A stretch of DNA of 64,000 nucleotides from JACVRW01 sp963825345. Its GTDB lineage: Bacteria; Actinomycetota; Thermoleophilia; Solirubrobacterales; Thermoleophilaceae. Below are positions 26,544 through 33,750 of this stretch, piece after piece (positions within the stretch are counted from its first letter, which is position 1; the number at the start of each line of letters is the position of its first letter). Position numbers and translations under genes: made by a program. Under the pieces are notes generated by a model. The model was not told where the DNA came from. It saw only the letters and a program-made list of their open reading frames with translations, and ran no database searches. The DNA is taken from contig CAWGSQ010000010.1 in assembly GCA_963825345.1 (NCBI GenBank), positions 133,573 through 197,572 of the forward strand. The letters are read 5' to 3'.

Positions 26544-26965
26544 CAGGCGGCGGCCTCGAGCAGGTCCTCGCGCCCGTCCTGCTCGAGCAGCGCGCGGTAG
26601 CGCGGGAAGATCGGCTTCGTGAGCGGCACCAGCTTGAGGATCTTCGCCACGGGGCCCTTGGCCTTCATCTGGCCGCGGGCGAGCGCCACGGTCACGTTCA
26701 CCTTTCCGAGCCAGAAGCGGTGGGCGGTGTCGGCGTCCATGGTCATGACCACCTCGGGCTCCATGTCCGTCGCCCCGCAGTCCACCTGTCCGTCCTCACC
26801 CTCCATCAGCTTCACGGTGATCTGCGACTCCGGATCGCGGTACTGGTACTGGACGATCGTGTTTGCCTTCTGGAACTTGGGGGACAGCTCGTCGTCCTCG
26901 GCGAGCTGCTCGAACAGCTTGCCGATGTACGCGTACACCTCGTCCGCGTCCTTGAAGTAGGCCAC
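26543..26965 (-). CDS. SCP2 sterol-transfer family protein
   Basis: 140 residues, one SCP2 domain: YQYRDPESQITVKLM, DCGATDMEPEVVMTMDADTAHRFWLGKVN and KGPVAKILKLVPL. It binds hydrophobic acyl or sterol-like ligands in the cytoplasm. The start is a GTG at 26965 with AGAGGA ten bases upstream. It precedes and overlaps the iron ADH, suggesting a shared lipid-related task. Confidence 0.82.
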   Translation of the reverse strand: MAYFKDADEVYAYIGKLFEQLAEDDELSPKFQKANTIVQYQYRDPESQITVKLMEGEDGQVDCGATDMEPEVVMTMDADTAHRFWLGKVNVTVALARGQMKAKGPVAKILKLVPLTKPIFPRYRALLEQDGREDLLEAAA

Positions 26966-27004
26966 TTTGCAGATTCCTCTCGGTTGATTGGTGCGGGCGG
27001 GAGT

Positions 27005-27775
27005 CTACGACCGCGCCCGCACCAGCAGTGTCTGTGCCGCCCGGCCTATGCGCCCGCTCTCGTCCCAGAGGGCGGTGTCCGTCATGCCGATGCCATCGAC
27101 GTGGGTGACCGAGTCGAGGCAGATCCACTCGCCCACCGGAGGGCGCAGCAGGTGAACGGTGAGGTCGGTGTTGATGAAGATGAACCCGCTCCAGTCGAGC
27201 GGTGCGCTCACGCCGTTGCCCCCGTCGGCGGCCACCATCACGCGCTGTAGCGGTGTGAACTCCTCCCCCTCCACGAGCGCCACGCGTGGGCGCATCCACA
27301 CGGTGGCGGGGCCTGGCTCGAGAAACTTCCCGCGCGCGAAGACGATCTCCATCGCGGTGTGCCAGCCCACGCTCTCGCCGGTGGCAAAGAATTCCAGGGC
27401 GGAGGCGTCCTCCGGTCCGGGCGGCGGCTCGTCCTGCTCCCAGTCGGCGCTGATCTCGGTCGTGGCGAGCCGCCAGGCGCGCGCCCGCATCACCTCGCCG
27501 TCGGGGCCCGCCAGCGACGCCTCGACCATCTCGACGCTGCGTCCGGGCCGCACCACGGCTGCGCTGACTGTGAGCGGGGCGATCGGAATGGGCGCGAGGA
27601 TCTCCACGGTCACGCGCCCCACGCGCATCCTCTCGCGCGGCTCGCAGAGCTCGATCGCGCGGCCGAGCAGCGCCGACGGCGGGCCGGCGTGCTGGGCGTT
27701 CGGGTCCCAGGGGCCGCGGGTGAGCTCGGTGGGCCGCGCGGTGTCGCCATCGAGGACGTAGAACGCGTCGGTCAC
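27005..27775 (-). CDS. Acyl-CoA thioesterase-like double-hotdog protein
   Basis: 256 residues with the TesB-like thioesterase-superfamily layout: QHAGPPSALLGRAIE near residue 28 (N-terminal hotdog) and FIFINTDLTVHLLRPPVGEWICLDSVTHVDGIGMTDTALWD (C-terminal hotdog with the conserved Asp and Thr). It probably hydrolyses acyl-CoA. Follows the same direction as SCP2 and iron ADH but with a 39-base gap. Starts with GTG 27775. Confidence 0.8.
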   Translation of the reverse strand: MTDAFYVLDGDTARPTELTRGPWDPNAQHAGPPSALLGRAIELCEPRERMRVGRVTVEILAPIPIAPLTVSAAVVRPGRSVEMVEASLAGPDGEVMRARAWRLATTEISADWEQDEPPPGPEDASALEFFATGESVGWHTAMEIVFARGKFLEPGPATVWMRPRVALVEGEEFTPLQRVMVAADGGNGVSAPLDWSGFIFINTDLTVHLLRPPVGEWICLDSVTHVDGIGMTDTALWDESGRIGRAAQTLLVRARS

Positions 27776-27783
27776 GGGCCGCG

Positions 27784-27795
27784 AGGCTATAGCGT
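27784..27795. promoter_or_regulatory. Back-to-back -10 boxes of a divergent promoter
   Basis: AGGCTATAGCGT contains TAGCCT on the minus strand (27789-27784), ending eight bases before the thioesterase GTG, and TAGCGT on the plus strand (27790-27795), ending nine bases before the alcohol dehydrogenase ATG. The two boxes touch. Both genes lack ribosome sites, so both may be leaderless. Confidence 0.42.
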
Positions 27796-27804
27796 CCCCG
27801 CCCC

Positions 27805-28839
27805 ATGCAGGCTGTGACTTTCCAGGCGCCCGGCGAGGTCCAGGTGGAGGACCGCCCAGAGCCCGAGCTGCTCGAGCGCGATGACGCGGTGGTGCGCGTG
27901 GAGGCCACCGGCGTGTGCGGCTCCGACCTCCACATCTACCACGGGCGCGTCCAGATCGAGCCCGGCTTCACGCTGGGTCACGAGTTCGTCGGCACGGTGC
28001 TGGCGGCGGGCGACGGCGTGACTCAGGTGGCCGAGGGCGACCGCGTGCTCGGCTGCTACTGCTCGGCCTGCGGCAACTGCTTCTTCTGCCGCCGCGGCGA
28101 CTTCCACAAATGCGACGACGGCCGCGTCTTCGGCCACGGCAAGACCCTCGGCTCGCTCCAGGGCGCCCAGGCCGAGCAGGTGCTCGTGCCGCACGCCAAC
28201 ATCACGCTGCGGCGGGTGCCCGAGGGGATGTCCGACGACATCGCCCTGTTCGCAGGCGACGTGATGGGCACCGGCTGGCACGCGGTCGACCAGGTGAACA
28301 TCCGCCCGGGCGACACGGCCGCAGTGCTCGGCCTCGGGCCGGTGGGGCTGTGCGCCGTGCAGGCGGCGAAGGCTGCGGGCGCGGCGCACGTGGTGGCCAT
28401 CGACACCGTGGAGGAGCGGCTTCGCCTGGCCGAGTCATTTGGGGCGCAGGCGGTGCACCTCACCGAGGACGATCCGCGGGCCGCCGTGAAGGCCGCCACG
28501 GAGGGGCGCGGCGTGGATGGGGCCATCGACGCCGTCGGCCATCCCGACGCGCTCGAGCTCGCCTGCCGCATCACGCGCAAGGCCGGCACCGTGTCCGCGA
28601 TCGGCGTCTATGCGGAGCGGATCGAGGTGCACATGGGGATCGTGTGGATCAAGGCGCTCACGCTGAAGACCGGGCACGCCAACGTGATCGGCCACGTGGA
28701 CCGTGTGCTCTCGATGCTCGACGCGGGCGTGCTCGACCCGGGCCCGCTCGTGACGCACCACATGAAGCTCGAGGACGCCGCCGAGGCGTACGCGGTCTAC
28801 GACCGCCGCGAGGCCCTCAAGATCGTGATGAAGCCATGA
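27805..28839 (+). CDS. Zinc-dependent alcohol dehydrogenase (MDR family)
   Basis: 344 residues. Catalytic zinc site: CGSDLHIYHG and GHEFVG; structural zinc site: four Cys in CYCSACGNCFFCRRGDFHKC. The NAD-binding motif is VLGLGPVGLCAVQAAKAAGA. Similar to glutathione-independent formaldehyde/threonine-type dehydrogenases. Its stop overlaps the ATG of the next gene (ATGA), and an aldehyde dehydrogenase follows, so alcohol to acid oxidation by one operon is plausible. Confidence 0.9.
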   Translation: MQAVTFQAPGEVQVEDRPEPELLERDDAVVRVEATGVCGSDLHIYHGRVQIEPGFTLGHEFVGTVLAAGDGVTQVAEGDRVLGCYCSACGNCFFCRRGDFHKCDDGRVFGHGKTLGSLQGAQAEQVLVPHANITLRRVPEGMSDDIALFAGDVMGTGWHAVDQVNIRPGDTAAVLGLGPVGLCAVQAAKAAGAAHVVAIDTVEERLRLAESFGAQAVHLTEDDPRAAVKAATEGRGVDGAIDAVGHPDALELACRITRKAGTVSAIGVYAERIEVHMGIVWIKALTLKTGHANVIGHVDRVLSMLDAGVLDPGPLVTHHMKLEDAAEAYAVYDRREALKIVMKP

Positions 28840-29459
28840 GCGTGGAGCGCGGCACCGAGGCCCTGCTCATGCGGCGCCGCGAGATCCTTGCGCAGGGCGC
28901 GCAGCCACTCGGCTGGAAGATCGGCTTCAACGTGCCCGAGATCCAGGAGAAGCTCGGCATCGACCGTCCGCTCGCGGGCTTCCTCACGAGCGACGGGCTG
29001 CTCGAGGACGGCGCCGAGTGGGACGACCTTCCGGTGGTGGTCGAGTCCGAGGTGGCCGTGGAGGTCGGTGACGACGGCCGCTCGATCGTCGCCCTGCTCC
29101 CAGCGCTCGAGCTGACCGATCCACCGGACCTCGAGCTCGGCCTGGAGCAGATCCTGGCGGGGAACATCTTTCACCGTGCCGTGGCGTTCGGCCCGCGGGT
29201 GGAGACGCGCGAGCCCGGCGCCGGTCGCATCCTCGTAAACGGCGAGGAGAAGCACTCGCTGAGCGCCGAGCAGACCGTCGCGAACCTCGACGCCATGGTG
29301 GACGCCATCGCTGGCCGGCTCGCCGACGCGGGCGAGGAGCTCCAGCCCGGGGATCGCGTCATCACCGGGGTGCTCGCGCCCCCCCACGAAGCATCGCCCG
29401 GCGACACGGTTCGGCTCGAGCTCGACGGACTGGGGGGCGTGGAGCTCCGCTTTTCGTAG
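28836..29459 (+). CDS. 2-keto-4-pentenoate hydratase/fumarylacetoacetase family protein
   Basis: 207 residues, somewhat shorter than the usual 250-270. The N-terminal PLGWKIGFNVPEIQEKLGIDRPLAGFLTSD matches the MhpD/2-hydroxypentadienoate hydratase group, and the metal ligands would come from ESEVAVEV and later acidic residues. Sits between an alcohol and an aldehyde dehydrogenase, suggesting catabolism of an aromatic or keto-acid compound. Translation coupled to the ADH. Confidence 0.8.
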   Translation: MSVERGTEALLMRRREILAQGAQPLGWKIGFNVPEIQEKLGIDRPLAGFLTSDGLLEDGAEWDDLPVVVESEVAVEVGDDGRSIVALLPALELTDPPDLELGLEQILAGNIFHRAVAFGPRVETREPGAGRILVNGEEKHSLSAEQTVANLDAMVDAIAGRLADAGEELQPGDRVITGVLAPPHEASPGDTVRLELDGLGGVELRFS

Positions 29460-29462
29460 CAT
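29457..29462 (+). promoter_or_regulatory. Probable -10 box (TAGCAT) for the aldehyde dehydrogenase gene
   Basis: TAGCAT overlaps the preceding stop codon and ends eight bases before ATG 29471. No ribosome site. It may give the aldehyde dehydrogenase a leaderless promoter of its own. Confidence 0.35.
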
Positions 29463-29470
29463 CCGGCTGC

Positions 29471-30970
29471 ATGAGCACCGATGCCGCCACGCTGCCCGAC
29501 GCCCTCTCCGACGCCGCCCGCTCGTTCGCCGCAGGCCCGCACCGCCTGCTGATCGGCGCCGAGCGGCCCGAGGCCTCCGACGGCCGCACCTTCGAGACGT
29601 TCGACCCGGCCACCGGTCGCGTGATCACCGAGGTGCCCTACGCGGGCGCCGACGACGTCGACCGCGCCGTGCGGGCCGCCCGCGAGGCCTTCGAGGACGG
29701 GCGCTGGAGCGGCATCGCGGCAGCCGAACGCACGCGCGCGATGCTCGCGTTCGCCGACGCAATCGACGCGAACGCGGACGAGCTCGCCGAGCTCGAGTCG
29801 CTCGACAACGGCAAGCCGGTGAAGATGGCGAGGCGCGTGGACGTGCCGCTCGCCTCGGCGCACATCCGCTACTTCGCCGGCTGGCCCACGCGCATCACCG
29901 GCGACGTCCTGCCGGTGGCGCAGCCGAACATGCACTGCTACACCCGCAAGGAGCCGGTGGGCGTGGCCGGACAGATCATCCCCTGGAACTTCCCGCTGCT
30001 GATGGCCGCGTGGAAGGTGGCGCCTGCCCTGGCGGCGGGATGCACGATCGTGCTGAAGCCCGCGGAGCAGACGCCTTTGACCGCTCTGCGGCTCGGTGAA
30101 CTGGCACTCGAAGCAGGCCTCCCAGAGGGCGTGCTCAATGTCATCACCGGCGACGGGGAGACCGGCGCCGCGCTGGTGGACCACCCGGATGTGGACAAGA
30201 TCGCCTTCACCGGCTCCACGGTGGTGGGCCGGGAGATCGGCGCGAAGGCCGGACGGGCGCTCAAGCGGGTGACGCTCGAGCTGGGTGGGAAGTCGCCCAA
30301 CATCATCCTCCCGGACGCGGACCTGAACGCCGCGGTCAAGGGCGCCTACCAGGCGATCTACTACAACACCGGCCAGGCCTGCAACGCGGGCTCGCGCCTG
30401 TTCGTGCACAAGGACCAGTACGACGAGGTGCTGTCCGGCCTCGCTGAGGCGGCCGGTAAGGCGCGGCTCGGCTCGGGCCTCGACCCGGACACGCAGATGG
30501 GGCCGCTGATCTCGGCCGAGCAGGAGGAGCGGGTGCGCGGCTACATCGAGTCCGGCAAGTCCGAGGGCGCCGAGCTGGTCACCGGCGGGACCGCGCGCGA
30601 GGGCGACGGCTGGTTCGTCGAGCCCACTTTGTTCAGCGCCACCGACGACGATCTCACCATCGCGCGTGAGGAGATCTTCGGGCCGGTCCTGGTTGCGCTG
30701 CCGTACGACAGCATCGAGGAGGTTGCCCGGCGGGCCAATGACACCGACTACGGCCTGGCCGCCGGCGTCTGGACGAGCGACATCGCGGCCGCCCACAAGC
30801 TGGCCGGCCTGCTGCGAGCGGGCGACATCTGGATCAACACCTGGAGCGCGGGCGACCCATCGGCCCCGTTCGGCGGCTTCAAGGCATCGGGAGTGGGACG
30901 CGAGCACGGCCGCGAGGGCCTCGACGCCTACCTGGAGAACAAGACCGTCTGGGTGAACCTGGGCGCCTGA
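29471..30970 (+). CDS. NAD(P)-dependent aldehyde dehydrogenase
   Basis: 499 residues, full length. PWNFPLLMAAWKVAPALAAGCTIVLKPAEQTP binds the cofactor; the catalytic Glu lies in LELGGKSPNI and the catalytic Cys in NTGQACNAGSRLF; EEIFGPVL and PFGGFKASGVGRE are the usual C-terminal motifs. It oxidises an aldehyde to an acid. Third gene of the ADH - hydratase - ALDH set. Repeat cluster 2 follows directly after its stop codon. Confidence 0.93.
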   Translation: MSTDAATLPDALSDAARSFAAGPHRLLIGAERPEASDGRTFETFDPATGRVITEVPYAGADDVDRAVRAAREAFEDGRWSGIAAAERTRAMLAFADAIDANADELAELESLDNGKPVKMARRVDVPLASAHIRYFAGWPTRITGDVLPVAQPNMHCYTRKEPVGVAGQIIPWNFPLLMAAWKVAPALAAGCTIVLKPAEQTPLTALRLGELALEAGLPEGVLNVITGDGETGAALVDHPDVDKIAFTGSTVVGREIGAKAGRALKRVTLELGGKSPNIILPDADLNAAVKGAYQAIYYNTGQACNAGSRLFVHKDQYDEVLSGLAEAAGKARLGSGLDPDTQMGPLISAEQEERVRGYIESGKSEGAELVTGGTAREGDGWFVEPTLFSATDDDLTIAREEIFGPVLVALPYDSIEEVARRANDTDYGLAAGVWTSDIAAAHKLAGLLRAGDIWINTWSAGDPSAPFGGFKASGVGREHGREGLDAYLENKTVWVNLGA

Positions 30971-31083
30971 ACACTCAAGGGGGTCAGACCCCTTGAGTCG
31001 ACCCCACTCAAGGGGTCTGACCCCTTAAGTCCGGAGCGCTCAACCGTCAACCCTCCTAAAGGGGTCTGACCCCTTTGTGAGGG
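30971..31083. repeat. GGGTCAGACCC-type repeat cluster 2
   Basis: Three copies of the palindrome AAGGGGTCTGACCCCTT (or GGGGGTCAGACCCC) in about 110 bases, with a CCCTCCTAAAGG stretch shared with cluster 1 at 12960-13036. It fills the whole gap between two convergent genes and ends at the stop codon of the PQQ-type gene. Strong hairpins form on either strand, so it could also terminate both genes. Confidence 0.78.
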
Positions 31084-32283
31084 TTAGCGGCGGCCTATGC
31101 GGTAGATCGGGCCGTTCAGCGACACCGCGTAGACGCGGCCCCGGCCGTCCTCGCCGAATGAGGCGAGTTCGTCCACGTGAAATCGCGTGGGGCGCGTCGG
31201 TGAGTTCGGGCGGCGCAGGCGGGCCAGCCGGATCGTGCCCTCGCAGTAGTCGCTGTAGACGTAGCGGCCGGTCCAGCCGCGGCCCAGTGAGCGGTCGCGG
31301 AGCAGGAAGCCGCCGGTGATCGAGCAGAAGTTCTCGTCGTGGGTGTGCTGGAGCACCGGCCGAATGGCGCCAGGAGCGCTGCCCGACTCGTAGCGGCTGC
31401 GGCCCTCGAAGACGTCCCAGCCGAAGTTGTAGCCCCCGCGGGGCGGCTTGCCGGCGCGGCCGGGGATGTAGTCGATCTCCTCGACGTCGCCCTGGCCCAC
31501 GTCGCCGATCAGCAGGTGGCCGCGCTTGCGGTCGAATGAGAAGCGGTAGGGGTTCCGAACGCCATACGCGTAGACCTCGGGACGCGCGCCCGAGCGGTTC
31601 CGGAAGGGATTGCTTGCCGGAATCGAGTAGCCGCCTCCGGGTCGCGGATCGATGCGGATGATCTTTCCAAGGATCGCGCTGAGGTCCTGGGCATTCTCGT
31701 CCGGGTCACCGGCGCCACCACCGTCGCCGAAGCCGGCGTAGAGCATCCCGTCGGCGCCCACCTGCAGCTGCCCGCCCTTGTGGTTGCCGCGGTGGTGAGG
31801 CACGCGGATCACCGACCGGCGCGAATTCGGATCCGCGCGGTTGGGCGTCCCCGCCCCCGCCCGGAACTGGTCGATTTGAAGGAAGCCCTGCTGGTCGGTG
31901 TAGTAGACGTAGAAGCGCCGCGAGCTCGAGTAGTCGCGCGCGAACGCCATCGACAGCAGGCCGCTCTCGCCACCGCTCGTGACCCGGTCGGAGATGTCGA
32001 GGAAGGGCCGCCCAAGCACGCGCCTGCCCTGGACAACCCGGATCGTGCCGGACCGCTCGACCACGAACCGGCGCCGGTCGCCGCGCGGAGCCGTGAGGTA
32101 GGTCGGCTCGTTGAAGTCGCCGAGCCGCAGAAGCCGCACCGGGCGCTTCTGGGCGGGAGCCGCCGGCGCGTCGCTCTGGGTGTCCCCGGCCGGCTTGGTG
32201 GCCATGGTCTGCTCCGAGTCGCCCTCGCTACAGCCCGCGAATGCGACGAGCAGCACGAGAACGATGTATCGCCGAGCCCTCAC
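31084..32283 (-). CDS. PQQ-dependent sugar dehydrogenase-like lipoprotein
   Basis: 399 residues from a GTG at 32283. A lipoprotein signal (hydrophobic residues 6-17, FAGC with Cys18), an Ala/Ser-rich linker, then a six-blade beta-propeller of the soluble glucose/aldose sugar dehydrogenase family (YliI-like): GLLSMAFARDY, HHRGNHKGGQLQVGADGMLYAGFGDGG, VYAYGVRNPYRFSFD and GGYNFGWD. Acts outside the membrane on sugars if PQQ is supplied. The frame is open upstream of the GTG but those residues do not match the family. Confidence 0.85.
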   Translation of the reverse strand: MRARRYIVLVLLVAFAGCSEGDSEQTMATKPAGDTQSDAPAAPAQKRPVRLLRLGDFNEPTYLTAPRGDRRRFVVERSGTIRVVQGRRVLGRPFLDISDRVTSGGESGLLSMAFARDYSSSRRFYVYYTDQQGFLQIDQFRAGAGTPNRADPNSRRSVIRVPHHRGNHKGGQLQVGADGMLYAGFGDGGGAGDPDENAQDLSAILGKIIRIDPRPGGGYSIPASNPFRNRSGARPEVYAYGVRNPYRFSFDRKRGHLLIGDVGQGDVEEIDYIPGRAGKPPRGGYNFGWDVFEGRSRYESGSAPGAIRPVLQHTHDENFCSITGGFLLRDRSLGRGWTGRYVYSDYCEGTIRLARLRRPNSPTRPTRFHVDELASFGEDGRGRVYAVSLNGPIYRIGRR

Positions 32284-32319
32284 GCAACCGCAGTATGGCA
32301 ACGCTAACCTTCGGCCCTT

Positions 32320-32393
32320 CGGGCTGTGGCGCAGCTTGGTAGCGCGCTCCGTTCGGGTCGGAGAGGTCGCTGGTTCAAATCCAGTCAGCCCGA
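32320..32393 (+). tRNA. tRNA-Pro (anticodon CGG)
   Basis: 74 bases. Acceptor stem CGGGCTG pairs with CAGCCCG, discriminator A, no encoded CCA. D arm GCGC-AGCTTGGTA-GCGC, anticodon stem CTCCG/CGGAG with loop TTCGGGT giving anticodon CGG, variable loop AGGTC, and T arm CTGG-TTCAAAT-CCAG. All stems are perfectly paired. Confidence 0.95.
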
Positions 32394-32450
32394 TTGACCA
32401 ACTCCCCGCGCGGCTATTCCGACTGTGTCGGGGCGGGAAGCGCGCAGGCG

Positions 32451-33395
32451 CTAGCGCTTGATGCGGTTCATCCGCATCCGGATCGTGCTGCCCTGCTCTG
32501 AGGAGCGCACCTGGACCAGGTCGCAGACCAGGTTCACGAGCCACATGCCGTGCCCGCCGATCTGGCCGATGCCAGGTTCCTCGCGGCCGATCAGGGGCTG
32601 GGAGATGTGGCCTCTGTCGCGGACCTCGCAGACGAGGCCGTCGGCGTCGTGCCAAAGGCGCAGCGTTCCGCCCTCGCCCGCGTGCTGAAGGCTGTTCGAG
32701 AGCACCTCGTTCACCGCGAGCATGAAGTCCTCCGAGCGATCGCCGAGTTCGGCCTCGTCGGCGCGCCTCCACACGAGGCGGCGCGCGGCGCGTAGGGTCG
32801 GGAGGGTCACCCTGAGCTCCTCGGCCTCGTCGGGCGGCTCGGCCAGCGGCGTCGCGAAGCCCGCGGCGACCTTGTCGATCCCGCAGTAGTCATGCGAGAC
32901 CTCCTCCGTGCCGTCATATGACACGACCGGGTGGCTGCGTCGAGCCTCCGCGATCACGTCGTCGGGAAGTGCCGCCGTGTCGTACGGGCAGATCAGGCGA
33001 AAGTCGTCCGCGGCGGCGAAGGCGAGGTTGATGAGCGACTCGTGGAGCTGGCACTCGGACAACTCGGATGGGGTTCGCTCGGCCCAGATCGGCTCGCCGA
33101 TGCCGCGCATCCCGCCTGCGGCACCGGCGTTCTCCGCCACGAACCGGCTCCAGGCCGGGATGATGCGCGCCGGGTTGCGGCCGACCATCTCCATGTCAAC
33201 CAGGTGCACGTCCGCAGCGCGACTGGCAAGCGCTGCGCGCAGTAGCTCGAGCTTGCGCGCGCCGACCATGACGAGCACCGGCTCGCTGCGCGCGAGTCCG
33301 CCATGGACGAATTCCAACGAGCGGTCGACAAACTGATCGTCGCCCCCGTAGAAAACTGCCTCATGATGAAAAGTCGCGGAATTCACGGCGCCCAC
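32451..33395 (-). CDS. RsbA-like anti-sigma regulator: MEDS domain plus HATPase
   Basis: 314 residues. Residues about 10-170 match the MEDS sensory domain (HHEAVFYGGDDQFVDRSLEFV, then LVDMEMVGRNPARIIPAWSRFV and the LICPYDTAAL region). Residues about 195-310 are a GHKL ATPase of the RsbW/SpoIIAB kind: N box EVLSNSLQHAG, then EVRDRGHI and GGHGMWLVNLVCD. Such proteins control alternative sigma factors or bind anti-sigma antagonists. The divergent or neighbouring partners cannot be named with certainty, but an ECF sigma gene lies 400 bases upstream on the same strand. Two GTG starts are possible, 33395 and 33386. Confidence 0.83.
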   Translation of the reverse strand: MGAVNSATFHHEAVFYGGDDQFVDRSLEFVHGGLARSEPVLVMVGARKLELLRAALASRAADVHLVDMEMVGRNPARIIPAWSRFVAENAGAAGGMRGIGEPIWAERTPSELSECQLHESLINLAFAAADDFRLICPYDTAALPDDVIAEARRSHPVVSYDGTEEVSHDYCGIDKVAAGFATPLAEPPDEAEELRVTLPTLRAARRLVWRRADEAELGDRSEDFMLAVNEVLSNSLQHAGEGGTLRLWHDADGLVCEVRDRGHISQPLIGREEPGIGQIGGHGMWLVNLVCDLVQVRSSEQGSTIRMRMNRIKR

Positions 33396-33437
33396 GACTG
33401 GGTGATACCCACGTGGCTCCCAAAGCTAGCCGGGTTC

Positions 33438-33451
33438 AGACAAATTTGTCT
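33438..33451. promoter_or_regulatory. Perfect 14-base palindrome (operator candidate)
   Basis: AGACAAATTTGTCT is a complete palindrome without a loop, 43-56 bases upstream of the RsbA-like GTG and just after the stop codon of the 85-residue gene. Lack of a loop argues for a dimeric protein-binding site instead of a terminator. Local GC content drops here. Confidence 0.5.
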
Positions 33452-33453
33452 TC

Positions 33454-33711
33454 TCAGGCGGCCACCGCATTGTAGTAACGGACGGCCAGCCCGGTGAGCA
33501 GCGTCTCAAAGCAGGCCTCGACGGTCATGTCCTGCTCAGCCGCATAGGAGCGCAGCCCGGCGGCCTCGATCGCCTCGGCCTGAGCGATGACCTCCTCGAC
33601 GAGGTCGGGATGCTGGTCCGAGAAATACGCCCCCATCGAGTAGAGGCTCGTGTTCATGAGCGACTCGAGGAATGGGTCGTCCTCGACCGCCCGCTTGCGC
33701 TTCGCGGCCAC
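33454..33711 (-). CDS. Hypothetical protein, 85 aa
   Basis: Not recognised. ATG start at 33711; a basic N-terminus (MAAKRKRAVEDDPF), then mostly helical sequence with DQHPDLVEEVIAQAEAIEAAGLRSYAAEQD and a C-terminal ACFETLLTGLAVRYYNAV. No membrane segment and a single Cys. It lies between the sigma factor and the RsbA-like gene on the same strand, 39 bases from the former, so it may belong to the same regulatory set. Confidence 0.55.
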   Translation of the reverse strand: MAAKRKRAVEDDPFLESLMNTSLYSMGAYFSDQHPDLVEEVIAQAEAIEAAGLRSYAAEQDMTVEACFETLLTGLAVRYYNAVAA

Positions 33712-33750
33712 GGCGGGCAGGTTACCCGCGCGCTGGCGGCGACACGGTGC

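Noticed and set aside
30971..31083. Repeat cluster 2 as an attachment site of a mobile element.
   Set aside because: No integrase, no flanking direct repeats with a tRNA, and the same units occur at 13.0 kb.
32284..32450. tRNA-Pro as an integration site for an island.
   Set aside because: No integrase gene and no repeated 3' end of the tRNA found downstream in the window.
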